From CAVQZA01 sp963724805 (GTDB lineage Bacteria; Actinomycetota; Thermoleophilia; Gaiellales; Gaiellaceae): 64,000 bases of DNA. Where the stretch lies: NCBI GenBank assembly GCA_963724805.1, contig CAVRWA010000014.1:1302001-1366000 (forward strand), in the 5' to 3' direction. The notes beneath the pieces are model-generated. The model saw nothing but the letters and a program-made list of their open reading frames with translations, was not told the origin of the DNA and ran no database searches. A program made the position numbers and the translations under genes. Below, in pieces: positions 1 to 6,698 of this stretch (position 1 is the stretch's first letter; the number at the start of each line of letters is the position of its first letter).

Positions 1-1
1 C

Positions 2-430
2 TCGAACCCGGAGGCCGCACGCTTCGCAGGCATCCCCACGACCCGCCGTCTGATCACGGCCTTCGTGATCAGCGGCGGCCTCGCCGGGCTCGGCGGGTTC
101 ATGTTCGCGGCCCGCTTCCCGACCGTCGACGCCGTCGCGGCCAAGGGATTCGAGCTCGACGTGATCACCGCGGTCGTGATCGGCGGCGTGAACGTGTTCG
201 GCGGCTCGGGATCGGTGCTCGGCGTCGTGCTCGGGGCGCTGTTCGTGGCGACGATCCAGGACGGCTTCATCCTGCTCCGGATCTCGGAGTTCTGGCGGCT
301 CTTCTTCAACGGCTTCGCGATCGTCGTCGCGGTGACGCTGAACGCTCTCCTCACCCGACGGCTGCAGGAGGCGCTGCGCCGCCGCAAGGCCGACGTGCTC
401 GAGGCGCGGCACCGGGAGGCGGAAGCGTGA
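2..430 (+). CDS. Sugar ABC transporter permease, RbsC type (5' end outside window)
   Basis: This is the C-terminal part, about 142 residues, of an inner-membrane permease of the ribose/rhamnose/xylose ABC importer family; the reading frame is open from base 2. The segment SNPEAARFAGIP followed by hydrophobic helices and the loop GGVNVFGGSGSVLG are typical of RbsC/RhaP/RhaQ. The same landmarks occur in the next gene, so the operon carries two paralogous permeases. Its stop overlaps the next start (GTGA, 4 nt), which implies translational coupling. The sugar cannot be read from the sequence; a rhamnose-like substrate is inferred from the paired permeases and the binding protein. Confidence 0.93.
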   Translation, partial: SNPEAARFAGIPTTRRLITAFVISGGLAGLGGFMFAARFPTVDAVAAKGFELDVITAVVIGGVNVFGGSGSVLGVVLGALFVATIQDGFILLRISEFWRLFFNGFAIVVAVTLNALLTRRLQEALRRRKADVLEARHREAEA

Positions 431-1482
431 GCCGCGTCGGACGGGTGATCCGCCGCCTGCTCGCCCGCTGGGAGAGCATCCTCGTGCTCGCGATCATCGG
501 CGCGGGCATCTGGAGCACCACCCTCTCGCCGTACTTCCTCAAGCGCGCGAACCTCCTCGACCTCGTCACGCCATACGTCTTCATCGGGCTGATGGCGTTC
601 GGGCTCACCTTCGTCGTGATCGCGGGCGAGATCGACATCTCCGTGGTCTCCATGCTCGCCGTCTCCGTCGTGTGCTTCGCCCAGATCTTCGAGGCGGGCG
701 TGAACGTCTGGCTCGCCGGTCTCGCAGCCCTCGCCGTGGCGACTGCCCTCGGGCTGGGGAACGGTGTGCTGGTCGGGCTCCTGAACCTGCCGTCGCTCGC
801 GATCACACTGGGGACGCTCGCCGCCTACGGGGGCCTCGCGTTCGTCATCCTGGGCGGCGAGGGCGTCGCCTCGTTCCCGAACGACTTCACGCAGATCGGC
901 GGCGGCTATCTCTGGGGGAACCAGCTCCCGGTCGCTCTGCTCGTCCTGTTCGGGGCGGCGCTCCTGCTCGGCCTGCTCCTGCACGCGACCCGCTTCGGCC
1001 GGTACGTGTTCTCGATCGGCTCGAACCGCGAGGCTGCGCGCTTCTCGGGCATTCCCGTCGCCCGTGTCCGCGTGAGCGTCTTCGCGCTCTCCGGCCTGAT
1101 GGCCGGCGTCGGCGGGGTCGTCTACATCGGCTACTTCGGCTCGGCCCGCGCCGACGCGGGGACCGGGGCGCTCCTCGACGTCGTGACCGCGGTCGTGCTC
1201 GGCGGCGTCGACATCTTCGGCGGCGCAGGGTCCATGCTCGGCGTGCTGCTCGCCCTGATCCTCGTCGCCGAGCTCCGGAACGGGATGCAGCTCGCGAACA
1301 TCGCCGGTGAGACCCAGGACATCGTGATCGGCGCGCTCCTCCTCGCGGCGATCGTCGCCGGCAATCTCCTCCGCGCCGCCCAGGCGGACGGGGCCCTGTC
1401 AGGTCGGCTCCGTCTGCGCCGAAGGGAGGTGGTCGATCACGAGGCAGCGGACTCCGCCTTGCCCCCCAGCTTGGAAACCTAG
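427..1482 (+). CDS. Sugar ABC transporter permease, RbsC type
   Basis: A complete 351-residue integral membrane permease with about eight to ten hydrophobic helices. It shows the family landmarks VIAGEIDISV near residue 65, SNREAARFSGIP near residue 200 and GGVDIFGGAGSMLG near residue 260. The GTG start overlaps the upstream permease stop by 4 nt. It would form the membrane channel together with the preceding permease, as RhaP and RhaQ do in rhamnose importers. The charged C-terminal tail after residue 315 lies outside the conserved permease fold. The ATPase gene is not in the window and presumably lies to the left. Confidence 0.93.
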   Translation: MSRVGRVIRRLLARWESILVLAIIGAGIWSTTLSPYFLKRANLLDLVTPYVFIGLMAFGLTFVVIAGEIDISVVSMLAVSVVCFAQIFEAGVNVWLAGLAALAVATALGLGNGVLVGLLNLPSLAITLGTLAAYGGLAFVILGGEGVASFPNDFTQIGGGYLWGNQLPVALLVLFGAALLLGLLLHATRFGRYVFSIGSNREAARFSGIPVARVRVSVFALSGLMAGVGGVVYIGYFGSARADAGTGALLDVVTAVVLGGVDIFGGAGSMLGVLLALILVAELRNGMQLANIAGETQDIVIGALLLAAIVAGNLLRAAQADGALSGRLRLRRREVVDHEAADSALPPSLET

Positions 1483-1504
1483 GATCGAAAGGAAGGTAGG
1501 ACAG

Positions 1505-2530
1505 ATGCGCAGAAAGAAACTGGGCCCCGTCGGCATCGTCGCCGGTCTCGCCGCCATCGCAACGCTCACCGTCGCCCTGTCGGCGGGCGCCGGCACCAAG
1601 GCGGGATACAAGATCTACTTCCTGCCCAAGACCACCACGATCCCGGTGTTCACGCAGAACGGGATCGGGGCCAAGGAGGCCGGGAAGAAGCTCGGCGACT
1701 CGGTCACCTACAACGGGCCGACGACCGTCTCCGGCACGGCGCAGGTGCCGTTCATCAACGCTGCGATCCAGCAGGGCTACAACGCGATCGTGATCTCGAC
1801 TCCCGATCCCAACGCGGTCGCGCCTGCGCTGAAGCGGGCCGCCGCCAAGGGGATCAAGGTCATCTCCTACGACGGTGACACTGCTCCCAGCTCCCGGGTG
1901 ATCTTCGTCGCCCCGACGTCGAACTCGCTGATCGGCGTGACGATGGTCGAGTCGATCGGCAAGCAGATCGGCTACAAGGGTGAGATCGCGATCCTCTCGG
2001 CGACGCCGACCTCGCCGAACCAGAACACCTGGATCAAGTTCATGAAGGTCGCGCTCAAGCTGCCGAAGTACAAGAACATGAAGCTGGTCGCGACCGTCTA
2101 CGGCAACGACGACCCGACCGACTCGGCGAAGGCGACGCAGGGGCTCATTTCCGCGTACCCGAACCTCAAGGGGATCATCTCGCCGACGACGGTGGGCGTG
2201 CAGGCCGCCGCACAGGAGCTCCAGCAGGAGAGCAAGTGCGGCGCGATCAAGCTGACCGGGCTCGGGCTTCCCAACGACATGCGCAAGTACGTGAAGGCCG
2301 GTTGCGCCGGGGCCTTCGCGCTCTGGAACGAGTCCGACCTGGGCTACCTGGCGACGTACGTCGCGCATGAGGTGCTCGCCGGAAAGCTGACGGGCGCTGT
2401 CGGCCAGAGCTTCGTGGCCGGCAAGCTCGGCAAGCGCACGGTCGTCGTGAGCGACGGGAACAAGCCGGTGGTCGTCCTCGGACCGCCGCTCGTGTTCACG
2501 GCGAAGAACATCGACAAGTACCACTTCTAG
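1505..2530 (+). CDS. Sugar ABC transporter substrate-binding protein, RhaS/RbsB type
   Basis: A 341-residue exported sugar-binding protein of the periplasmic-binding-protein type 1 fold. The N-terminus has a basic stretch (MRRKK) and one hydrophobic segment to about residue 30, a signal peptide without a clear lipobox cysteine. Family motifs include the segment VISTPDPNAV and the region around SYDGDTAP that lines the sugar pocket. It follows the permeases by 22 nt and has a strong Shine-Dalgarno AAGGAAGG. Binding proteins of this group often serve rhamnose or autoinducer-2 like sugars; that assignment is inference. Confidence 0.92.
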   Translation: MRRKKLGPVGIVAGLAAIATLTVALSAGAGTKAGYKIYFLPKTTTIPVFTQNGIGAKEAGKKLGDSVTYNGPTTVSGTAQVPFINAAIQQGYNAIVISTPDPNAVAPALKRAAAKGIKVISYDGDTAPSSRVIFVAPTSNSLIGVTMVESIGKQIGYKGEIAILSATPTSPNQNTWIKFMKVALKLPKYKNMKLVATVYGNDDPTDSAKATQGLISAYPNLKGIISPTTVGVQAAAQELQQESKCGAIKLTGLGLPNDMRKYVKAGCAGAFALWNESDLGYLATYVAHEVLAGKLTGAVGQSFVAGKLGKRTVVVSDGNKPVVVLGPPLVFTAKNIDKYHF

Positions 2531-2543
2531 GAGGAGGGCCAGC

Positions 2544-2569
2544 GGGGCGGAGGGTCACTCCTCCGCCCC
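2544..2569 (+). terminator. Hairpin between binding-protein gene and aldo/keto reductase
   Basis: A perfect 10-bp GC-rich stem (bases 2544-2553 with 2560-2569) encloses a 6-nt loop. It lies 14 nt after the binding-protein stop and ends only 12 nt before the next GTG start. There is no T-tract, so it may be a weak terminator or an mRNA-end stabiliser that lowers expression of the downstream enzyme relative to the transporter. Confidence 0.6.
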
Positions 2570-2581
2570 GGAGCCACTCCA

Positions 2582-3430
2582 GTGGACAGCAACCACCTCG
2601 ACCGGCTCGTCCTCGGCAGCGCCGGGCTTCGCGACGACGCGGTCACGCCGCGGCTCCTCGACCGGTTCCGCGAGGCGGGAGGCCGTGCGGTCGATCTGGC
2701 CAACGTGTACGCGGACGGAGAGTCCGAGCGGGCTGTCGGGCGCTGGCTCGCGACGAGCGGGGTCGGCCTCACCCTGTACGTCAAGGGCTGCCACCCGCCG
2801 TACTGCAGCGCGTCGCTCGTGCGGGAGGAGGTGGACAAGGCCCGGTCGGCGCTCGGGCTCGACACCCTCGACGTGTTCATCCTCCACCGCGACGACGCGA
2901 GCGTGGCCGTGGCGGACTTCGGCGCGGCCCTGCTCGCGGAGGTCGGGCGGGCGAGCATCCGGTCGTTCGGGGTCTCGAACTGGACGCTCGAGCGCTTCCA
3001 TGAGCTGGCGGCGGAGCTCGGCGGCGACGCTTCGCACCTCACGGCCTTCAGCAACCAGTTCTCGCTCGCGGAGATGGTGACGCCGACCTGGCCCGGCTGC
3101 CTCTCGATGACGAAGGAGGAGATCGCGTCGCTCGACCGTGACGGCGTGACCGCGCTCGCGTGGGCGAGCCTGGCCGAGGGCTACTTCGCCGGGCGCGACA
3201 CCCCGAGCTGGACGAGCGAGCGGAACGAGGGGCGGCGCACACGCGCAGGGCAGCTTGCTGAGGAGCGGGGCACGACCGCAACTGCGGTGGCTCTCGCCTA
3301 CGTGCTCCGGCAGCCGGCCCGGGTGCTCGCGCTCGTTGGCCCGCGCTCGGAGGAGCACCTCGAAGAGCTCATCCGCGTGACCACGCTTCCGCTCACTCCC
3401 ACAGAGCTCTCGTGGCTCGAGGGCTCGTAG
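2582..3430 (+). CDS. Aldo/keto reductase
   Basis: A 282-residue NADPH-dependent aldo/keto reductase with a TIM-barrel fold, somewhat shorter than the usual 310-330 residues. The catalytic tetrad is visible: Asp and Tyr in DLANVYADGE near residue 39, Lys in LTLYVKG, and His in VFILHRDD. A GTG start is chosen because GGAG sits 8 nt upstream. Being the last gene after a sugar transporter, it probably oxidises or reduces the imported sugar or a derivative such as a lactone. The substrate is not determined by the sequence. Confidence 0.88.
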   Translation: MDSNHLDRLVLGSAGLRDDAVTPRLLDRFREAGGRAVDLANVYADGESERAVGRWLATSGVGLTLYVKGCHPPYCSASLVREEVDKARSALGLDTLDVFILHRDDASVAVADFGAALLAEVGRASIRSFGVSNWTLERFHELAAELGGDASHLTAFSNQFSLAEMVTPTWPGCLSMTKEEIASLDRDGVTALAWASLAEGYFAGRDTPSWTSERNEGRRTRAGQLAEERGTTATAVALAYVLRQPARVLALVGPRSEEHLEELIRVTTLPLTPTELSWLEGS

Positions 3431-3434
3431 GAGA

Positions 3435-4082
3435 TCACGCGCCGGGAGCCGCTGCAGTGAGCCGGCGCTCGATCGCGCGGCGCGCCCGGTCGATCGGCGC
3501 CGACTCCTGGCTGACCACGAAGTGGGCGTTGGCGAGCAGCAGGTAGGCGTCGAGCTCGAAGGCGAGCTGTTCGGGATCCTCGGAGAGGTCGATCGCGCCT
3601 TCGGCCTGAGCGTCGCGAACCGCCGTCTCGAGCAGTCGGGACCATTCGACTGCGAGCTGGACGGCGTGGTCGCGGACCGGGCCCGGGTGGGTGTCCATCT
3701 CGGCGGCGACGGAGGCGAAGAAGCAGCCGCCGGGGTAGACGCCGTCCTCGACATGCCGCAGGAAGTTCTCCGCGAGCTGCCGCAGCCGCTCGAGCCCGGT
3801 GGGGGCGAGCATCGCCGGGTCGATCACGGTCTCGGTGTACAGGGCGCCGGCCGTCTCGATGGTCGCGAGCTGGAGCTCCTCCTTGGAGCCGAAGTGGGCG
3901 AAAAGGCCGCTCTTGCTCATCCCGACGGCCTCTGCCAGCCGGCCGATCGAGAGCCCGCCGATGCCCTCGACCGTGGCGAGCTGCGCGGCTTCACGGAGGA
4001 TCGCGTTGCGGCTCCGCTCGCCGTCGCTGCGCCGCCTGCGTGCGCCGCGATCGCCTGCACGGCGGACCTCTGTCTCACTCAT
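3435..4082 (-). CDS. TetR family transcriptional repressor
   Basis: A 215-residue TetR-type repressor. The N-terminal helix-turn-helix reads through SRNAILREAAQLA and ends in the classic recognition-helix region MSKSGLFAHFGSKEEL near residue 60; the rest is the all-helical ligand-binding domain. The ATG at 4082 is preferred over an in-frame upstream codon at 4100 because the domain begins right after it. It is divergent from the receiver/reductase fusion, and two near-palindromic repeats lie in the shared intergenic region, so it very likely represses itself and that gene. The ligand is unknown. Confidence 0.92.
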   Translation of the reverse strand: MSETEVRRAGDRGARRRRSDGERSRNAILREAAQLATVEGIGGLSIGRLAEAVGMSKSGLFAHFGSKEELQLATIETAGALYTETVIDPAMLAPTGLERLRQLAENFLRHVEDGVYPGGCFFASVAAEMDTHPGPVRDHAVQLAVEWSRLLETAVRDAQAEGAIDLSEDPEQLAFELDAYLLLANAHFVVSQESAPIDRARRAIERRLTAAAPGA

Positions 4083-4085
4083 CGC

Positions 4086-4140
4086 TTGACAAGTTAGCAC
4101 GAACGGTCGTACAGTATCAATGCAGCACGAACGATCGTAC
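4086..4140 (+). promoter_or_regulatory. Divergent promoter with two TetR operators
   Basis: A consensus -35 box TTGACA (4086-4091) is followed after 18 bp by a -10-like TACAGT (4110-4115). Two 17-bp near-identical partial palindromes, AGCACGAACGGTCGTAC (4096-4112) and AGCACGAACGATCGTAC (4124-4140), lie 28 bp apart: one in the spacer and -10, one just past the expected start site. This is the layout of a TetR-repressed promoter. Repression by the adjacent TetR protein is inferred. Confidence 0.72.
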
Positions 4141-4166
4141 TAACTATCGGAAGCGAGGTACCCGAA

Positions 4167-5870
4167 ATCAGCTCTCTGCAACGAACGGAATCACCGATCA
4201 TCTTCCTGACCTCGGCAGAGGCATCGGTTCTGGAAGCGCTCGAGGCGGATCTCGGCCGGCGCTTCGGGAACGACACTCGCATCATCGCCGCCGACGAGCC
4301 CACGGCCGGGCTGGCCCGACTGGCGGCGTTGGCGGACGACGCCCAGTCCGTCGCCCTCGTGATCGCCGACCAGTCGATGCCCGAACTGACCGGCATCGAG
4401 TTCCTCGCGCGCGCTCACGCGCTTCATCCTGCGGCGAAGCGGATCCTTCTCGTCGAGCGCGACTACACGGCGGCGAATCCGATCGTGTCCGCGATGACGC
4501 TCGGCCAGATCGACTATCACCTCGTCAAGCCCTGGTCGCCTGACCATGGCTTGTATCCGGCGGTGAGCGAGTTTCTCGCCGGCTGGGCGCGCTCCGAGCC
4601 GGACGGGTTTGCGATGTTGCGGATCGCGGCGCTCGAGAACAGCGCGCGCGCTTACGAGATCCGCGACCTCCTGACACGCTTCGGCACGCCGTTCACGTTC
4701 CACTCGACGGATTCCGAGGAGGGCGCGGCGCTGCTGCGCGAGGTCGGGCGGGCCGGCTCACGGCTCCCGACGGTCGTTCGACACGACGGTCGCCTGCTCG
4801 TCGACCCGACAGACGGCGACCTCGTCGAGGCTCTGGGCGGCGGCACGCGCCTCGGTGTGGACGCCTACGACGTCGCGATCATCGGCGCCGGGCCCGCCGG
4901 CCTCTCGGCGGCTGTCTATGCGGCCTCGGAAGGGCTCGACACGATCGTCCTCGAGCGACAGATCTCCGGCGGTCAGGCGGGCGCGAGCACTCGCATCCGC
5001 AACGTCCCCGGTTTCACCTGGGGGATCGGCGGCCACGACCTCGCGTATCGCGCGTGCGAGCAGGCGTGGCTGTTCGGGGCGAACCTCGTCTTCGCGCAGC
5101 GGGCGACGTCGCTGCGTTCCTCGGGCACGGAGTTCGTCGTGCAGGTGGCCGACGGCCAGGAGGTCGCCGCCCGCACCGTCGTGCTCGCCATGGGCGTCTC
5201 GTGGCGGCGGCTCGGGATCCCGGGGCTCGAAGAGCGGGTCGGCGCCGGCGTCTTCTACGGTGCGGCGGCCAGCGAGGCGCGTGCGATGCGAGGGAGCCAC
5301 GTCTGCGTCGTCGGTGCCGGCAACGCCGCCGGGCAGGCGGCTGCGCATCTGGCGAAGTACGCCGACGAGGTCACGCTGCTCGCCCGCGGTGACTCGCTCG
5401 CGAAGAACATGTCCGAGTATCTGATCTCGGAGCTGGATGGACTGCCGAACGTCTCGGTCCGGCTGGGAGTCGAGCTGGTCGACGGCGAGGGCGACGACCA
5501 GCTGCAGGCGGTCGTCGTCCGCGACCGGTCGAGCGGCGGGTTGGAACGGATCCCGACCGCCGGCCTCTTCGTGATGATCGGCGCCGAGCCGCACACGGAG
5601 TGGCTGGACGGCACCGTGGAGCGCGACGAGCGTGGGTTCATCCTCACCGGGAGCGACCTGGACCCCGACCCGAGCGGTTGGCCGCTCGAACGCGCGCCGA
5701 TGCTGCTCGAGACGAGCGTCCCGGGGATCTTCGCCGCCGGCGACATCCGTCACGGGTCCGTGAAGCGGGTCACGACCGCAATGGGTGAGGGCGCGACGGT
5801 CGTCCAGCTCGTTCACAAGCTCCTCGAGGGTGACCGGGCTCCGGCCGCCGCGGGCTCCAGTCACTCGTAG
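4167..5870 (+). CDS. Receiver-glutaredoxin-like-FAD reductase fusion (thioredoxin reductase related)
   Basis: About 567 residues in three parts. Residues 8-125 form a response-regulator receiver with phosphoacceptor Asp in IADQSMPEL and the Lys in VKPW; residues 150-227 resemble the glutaredoxin-like insert of such fusions; residues 233-567 form a thioredoxin-reductase-like flavoprotein with GAGPAG (FAD) and GAGNAA (NADPH). The reductase CxxC is absent (VFYGAAASEA replaces it), and the receiver lacks the acidic pair and the conserved Thr. No ATG, GTG or TTG occurs in frame between the stop at 4095-4097 and 4329, although homology starts near 4194. GAGGT at 4155-4159 is 7 nt before an in-frame ATC at 4167, taken here as the tentative start. 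It is divergent from the TetR gene. Confidence 0.85.
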   Translation: MSSLQRTESPIIFLTSAEASVLEALEADLGRRFGNDTRIIAADEPTAGLARLAALADDAQSVALVIADQSMPELTGIEFLARAHALHPAAKRILLVERDYTAANPIVSAMTLGQIDYHLVKPWSPDHGLYPAVSEFLAGWARSEPDGFAMLRIAALENSARAYEIRDLLTRFGTPFTFHSTDSEEGAALLREVGRAGSRLPTVVRHDGRLLVDPTDGDLVEALGGGTRLGVDAYDVAIIGAGPAGLSAAVYAASEGLDTIVLERQISGGQAGASTRIRNVPGFTWGIGGHDLAYRACEQAWLFGANLVFAQRATSLRSSGTEFVVQVADGQEVAARTVVLAMGVSWRRLGIPGLEERVGAGVFYGAAASEARAMRGSHVCVVGAGNAAGQAAAHLAKYADEVTLLARGDSLAKNMSEYLISELDGLPNVSVRLGVELVDGEGDDQLQAVVVRDRSSGGLERIPTAGLFVMIGAEPHTEWLDGTVERDERGFILTGSDLDPDPSGWPLERAPMLLETSVPGIFAAGDIRHGSVKRVTTAMGEGATVVQLVHKLLEGDRAPAAAGSSHS

Positions 5871-6009
5871 GGAACGCAACGAAAACCGATTGGAGCCCCG
5901 GCTTCGTACAGACCGAAACGCGCGTTTCGCCGGAGGTCGAGTCCCCCGACCTGAAATAGGCCACGGCGTGTCGACGTTGTTCTGTTCTGCGGACATGAGG
6001 GGGAGTGGC

Positions 6010-6153
6010 ATGAGGGACTTGGAGGAGGCGGGGATGGATCCGCTGCTGAGAGAGGTGCTGCTGGGCGAGCCGGACATCGTCGCCTGGCTCGAGCCGCACG
6101 AGACGAGCGATGACGATGACGAGCCTCAGGGGGCGGTGTCGTGGGCCGGCTGA
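6010..6153 (+). CDS. Small acidic protein, paralogue of the 22.5 kb protein
   Basis: A 47-residue acidic protein of unknown function. Its core, EEAGMDPLLREVL then EPDIVAWLE and a DDDDEP run, matches a 42-residue protein at 22522-22650 (EEAGMEPLLREML, EPEILAWLE, DDDEP), which argues that both are real genes. The ATG at 6010 is chosen because GGGGGAG lies 4 nt upstream and the paralogue aligns from that residue; an ATG at 5995 is possible. Its end overlaps the start of the acetyltransferase, so the two are probably co-translated. Confidence 0.66.
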   Translation: MRDLEEAGMDPLLREVLLGEPDIVAWLEPHETSDDDDEPQGAVSWAG

Positions 6154-6647
6154 TGCACACCCGGGTGCTCGAGCCGAAGCGCGGCCCCACCCTCCTCGTG
6201 AGGCCCCTGCGCCACGGCGACGTTCGCACCGTGATGGGCGTGTTCGAGCGCCTGGGCGAGCGGTCGCGCCGAGCCCGGTTCAACGGGCCGAAACCGTGCC
6301 TCAGCGCATCCGAGCTGCGCCAGCTCGCGTCGGTCGACCCGGCCCGTCATGCGCTCGTCGCGTACGTCGAGGGCGACCCGCAGCCGGTCGCGATCGCACG
6401 CCTCGTTCGCGACGGCCGTAGCGCCGAGATCGCCTTTGCGGTCGCCGACGAGCACCAGCGCCGCGGGATCGGCTCCGCGCTCACGGCGGAGCTGATCGCC
6501 GACGCCCGTGCCGCGGGGATCACGGAGATCACGGCCCTCGTGGCGAGCAACAACCGCGCAGCGATCGCGCTGATCCGCCGCATCGCGAACGCGCTCCAGA
6601 TCAGCTTCGAGGGCTCCGAGCTCTCGATCCGCGCAGCAATCGCCTGA
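6153..6647 (+). CDS. GNAT family N-acetyltransferase
   Basis: A 164-residue GNAT acetyltransferase. The acetyl-CoA pyrophosphate loop is seen in DEHQRRGIGSALT around residue 100, followed by the expected helix and the SNNRAAIALIRR segment of motif B. The ATG at 6153 shares one base with the stop of the small acidic gene (TGATG); an in-frame GTG at 6141 would add four residues. The substrate could be a protein amine or a small molecule; nothing in the sequence decides this. Coupling to the acidic gene suggests they act together. Confidence 0.88.
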   Translation: MHTRVLEPKRGPTLLVRPLRHGDVRTVMGVFERLGERSRRARFNGPKPCLSASELRQLASVDPARHALVAYVEGDPQPVAIARLVRDGRSAEIAFAVADEHQRRGIGSALTAELIADARAAGITEITALVASNNRAAIALIRRIANALQISFEGSELSIRAAIA

Positions 6648-6698
6648 CGAGCCATTAAGCTGTCGTTTCCTGACGCCTCGCTTTGGGGGTAGCGGTTC

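Noticed and set aside
887..2524. A 545-residue open frame on the minus strand opposite the transporter genes.
   Set aside because: It is rich in Arg, lacks domain structure and lies wholly over convincing permease and binding-protein genes; high GC makes such shadows common.
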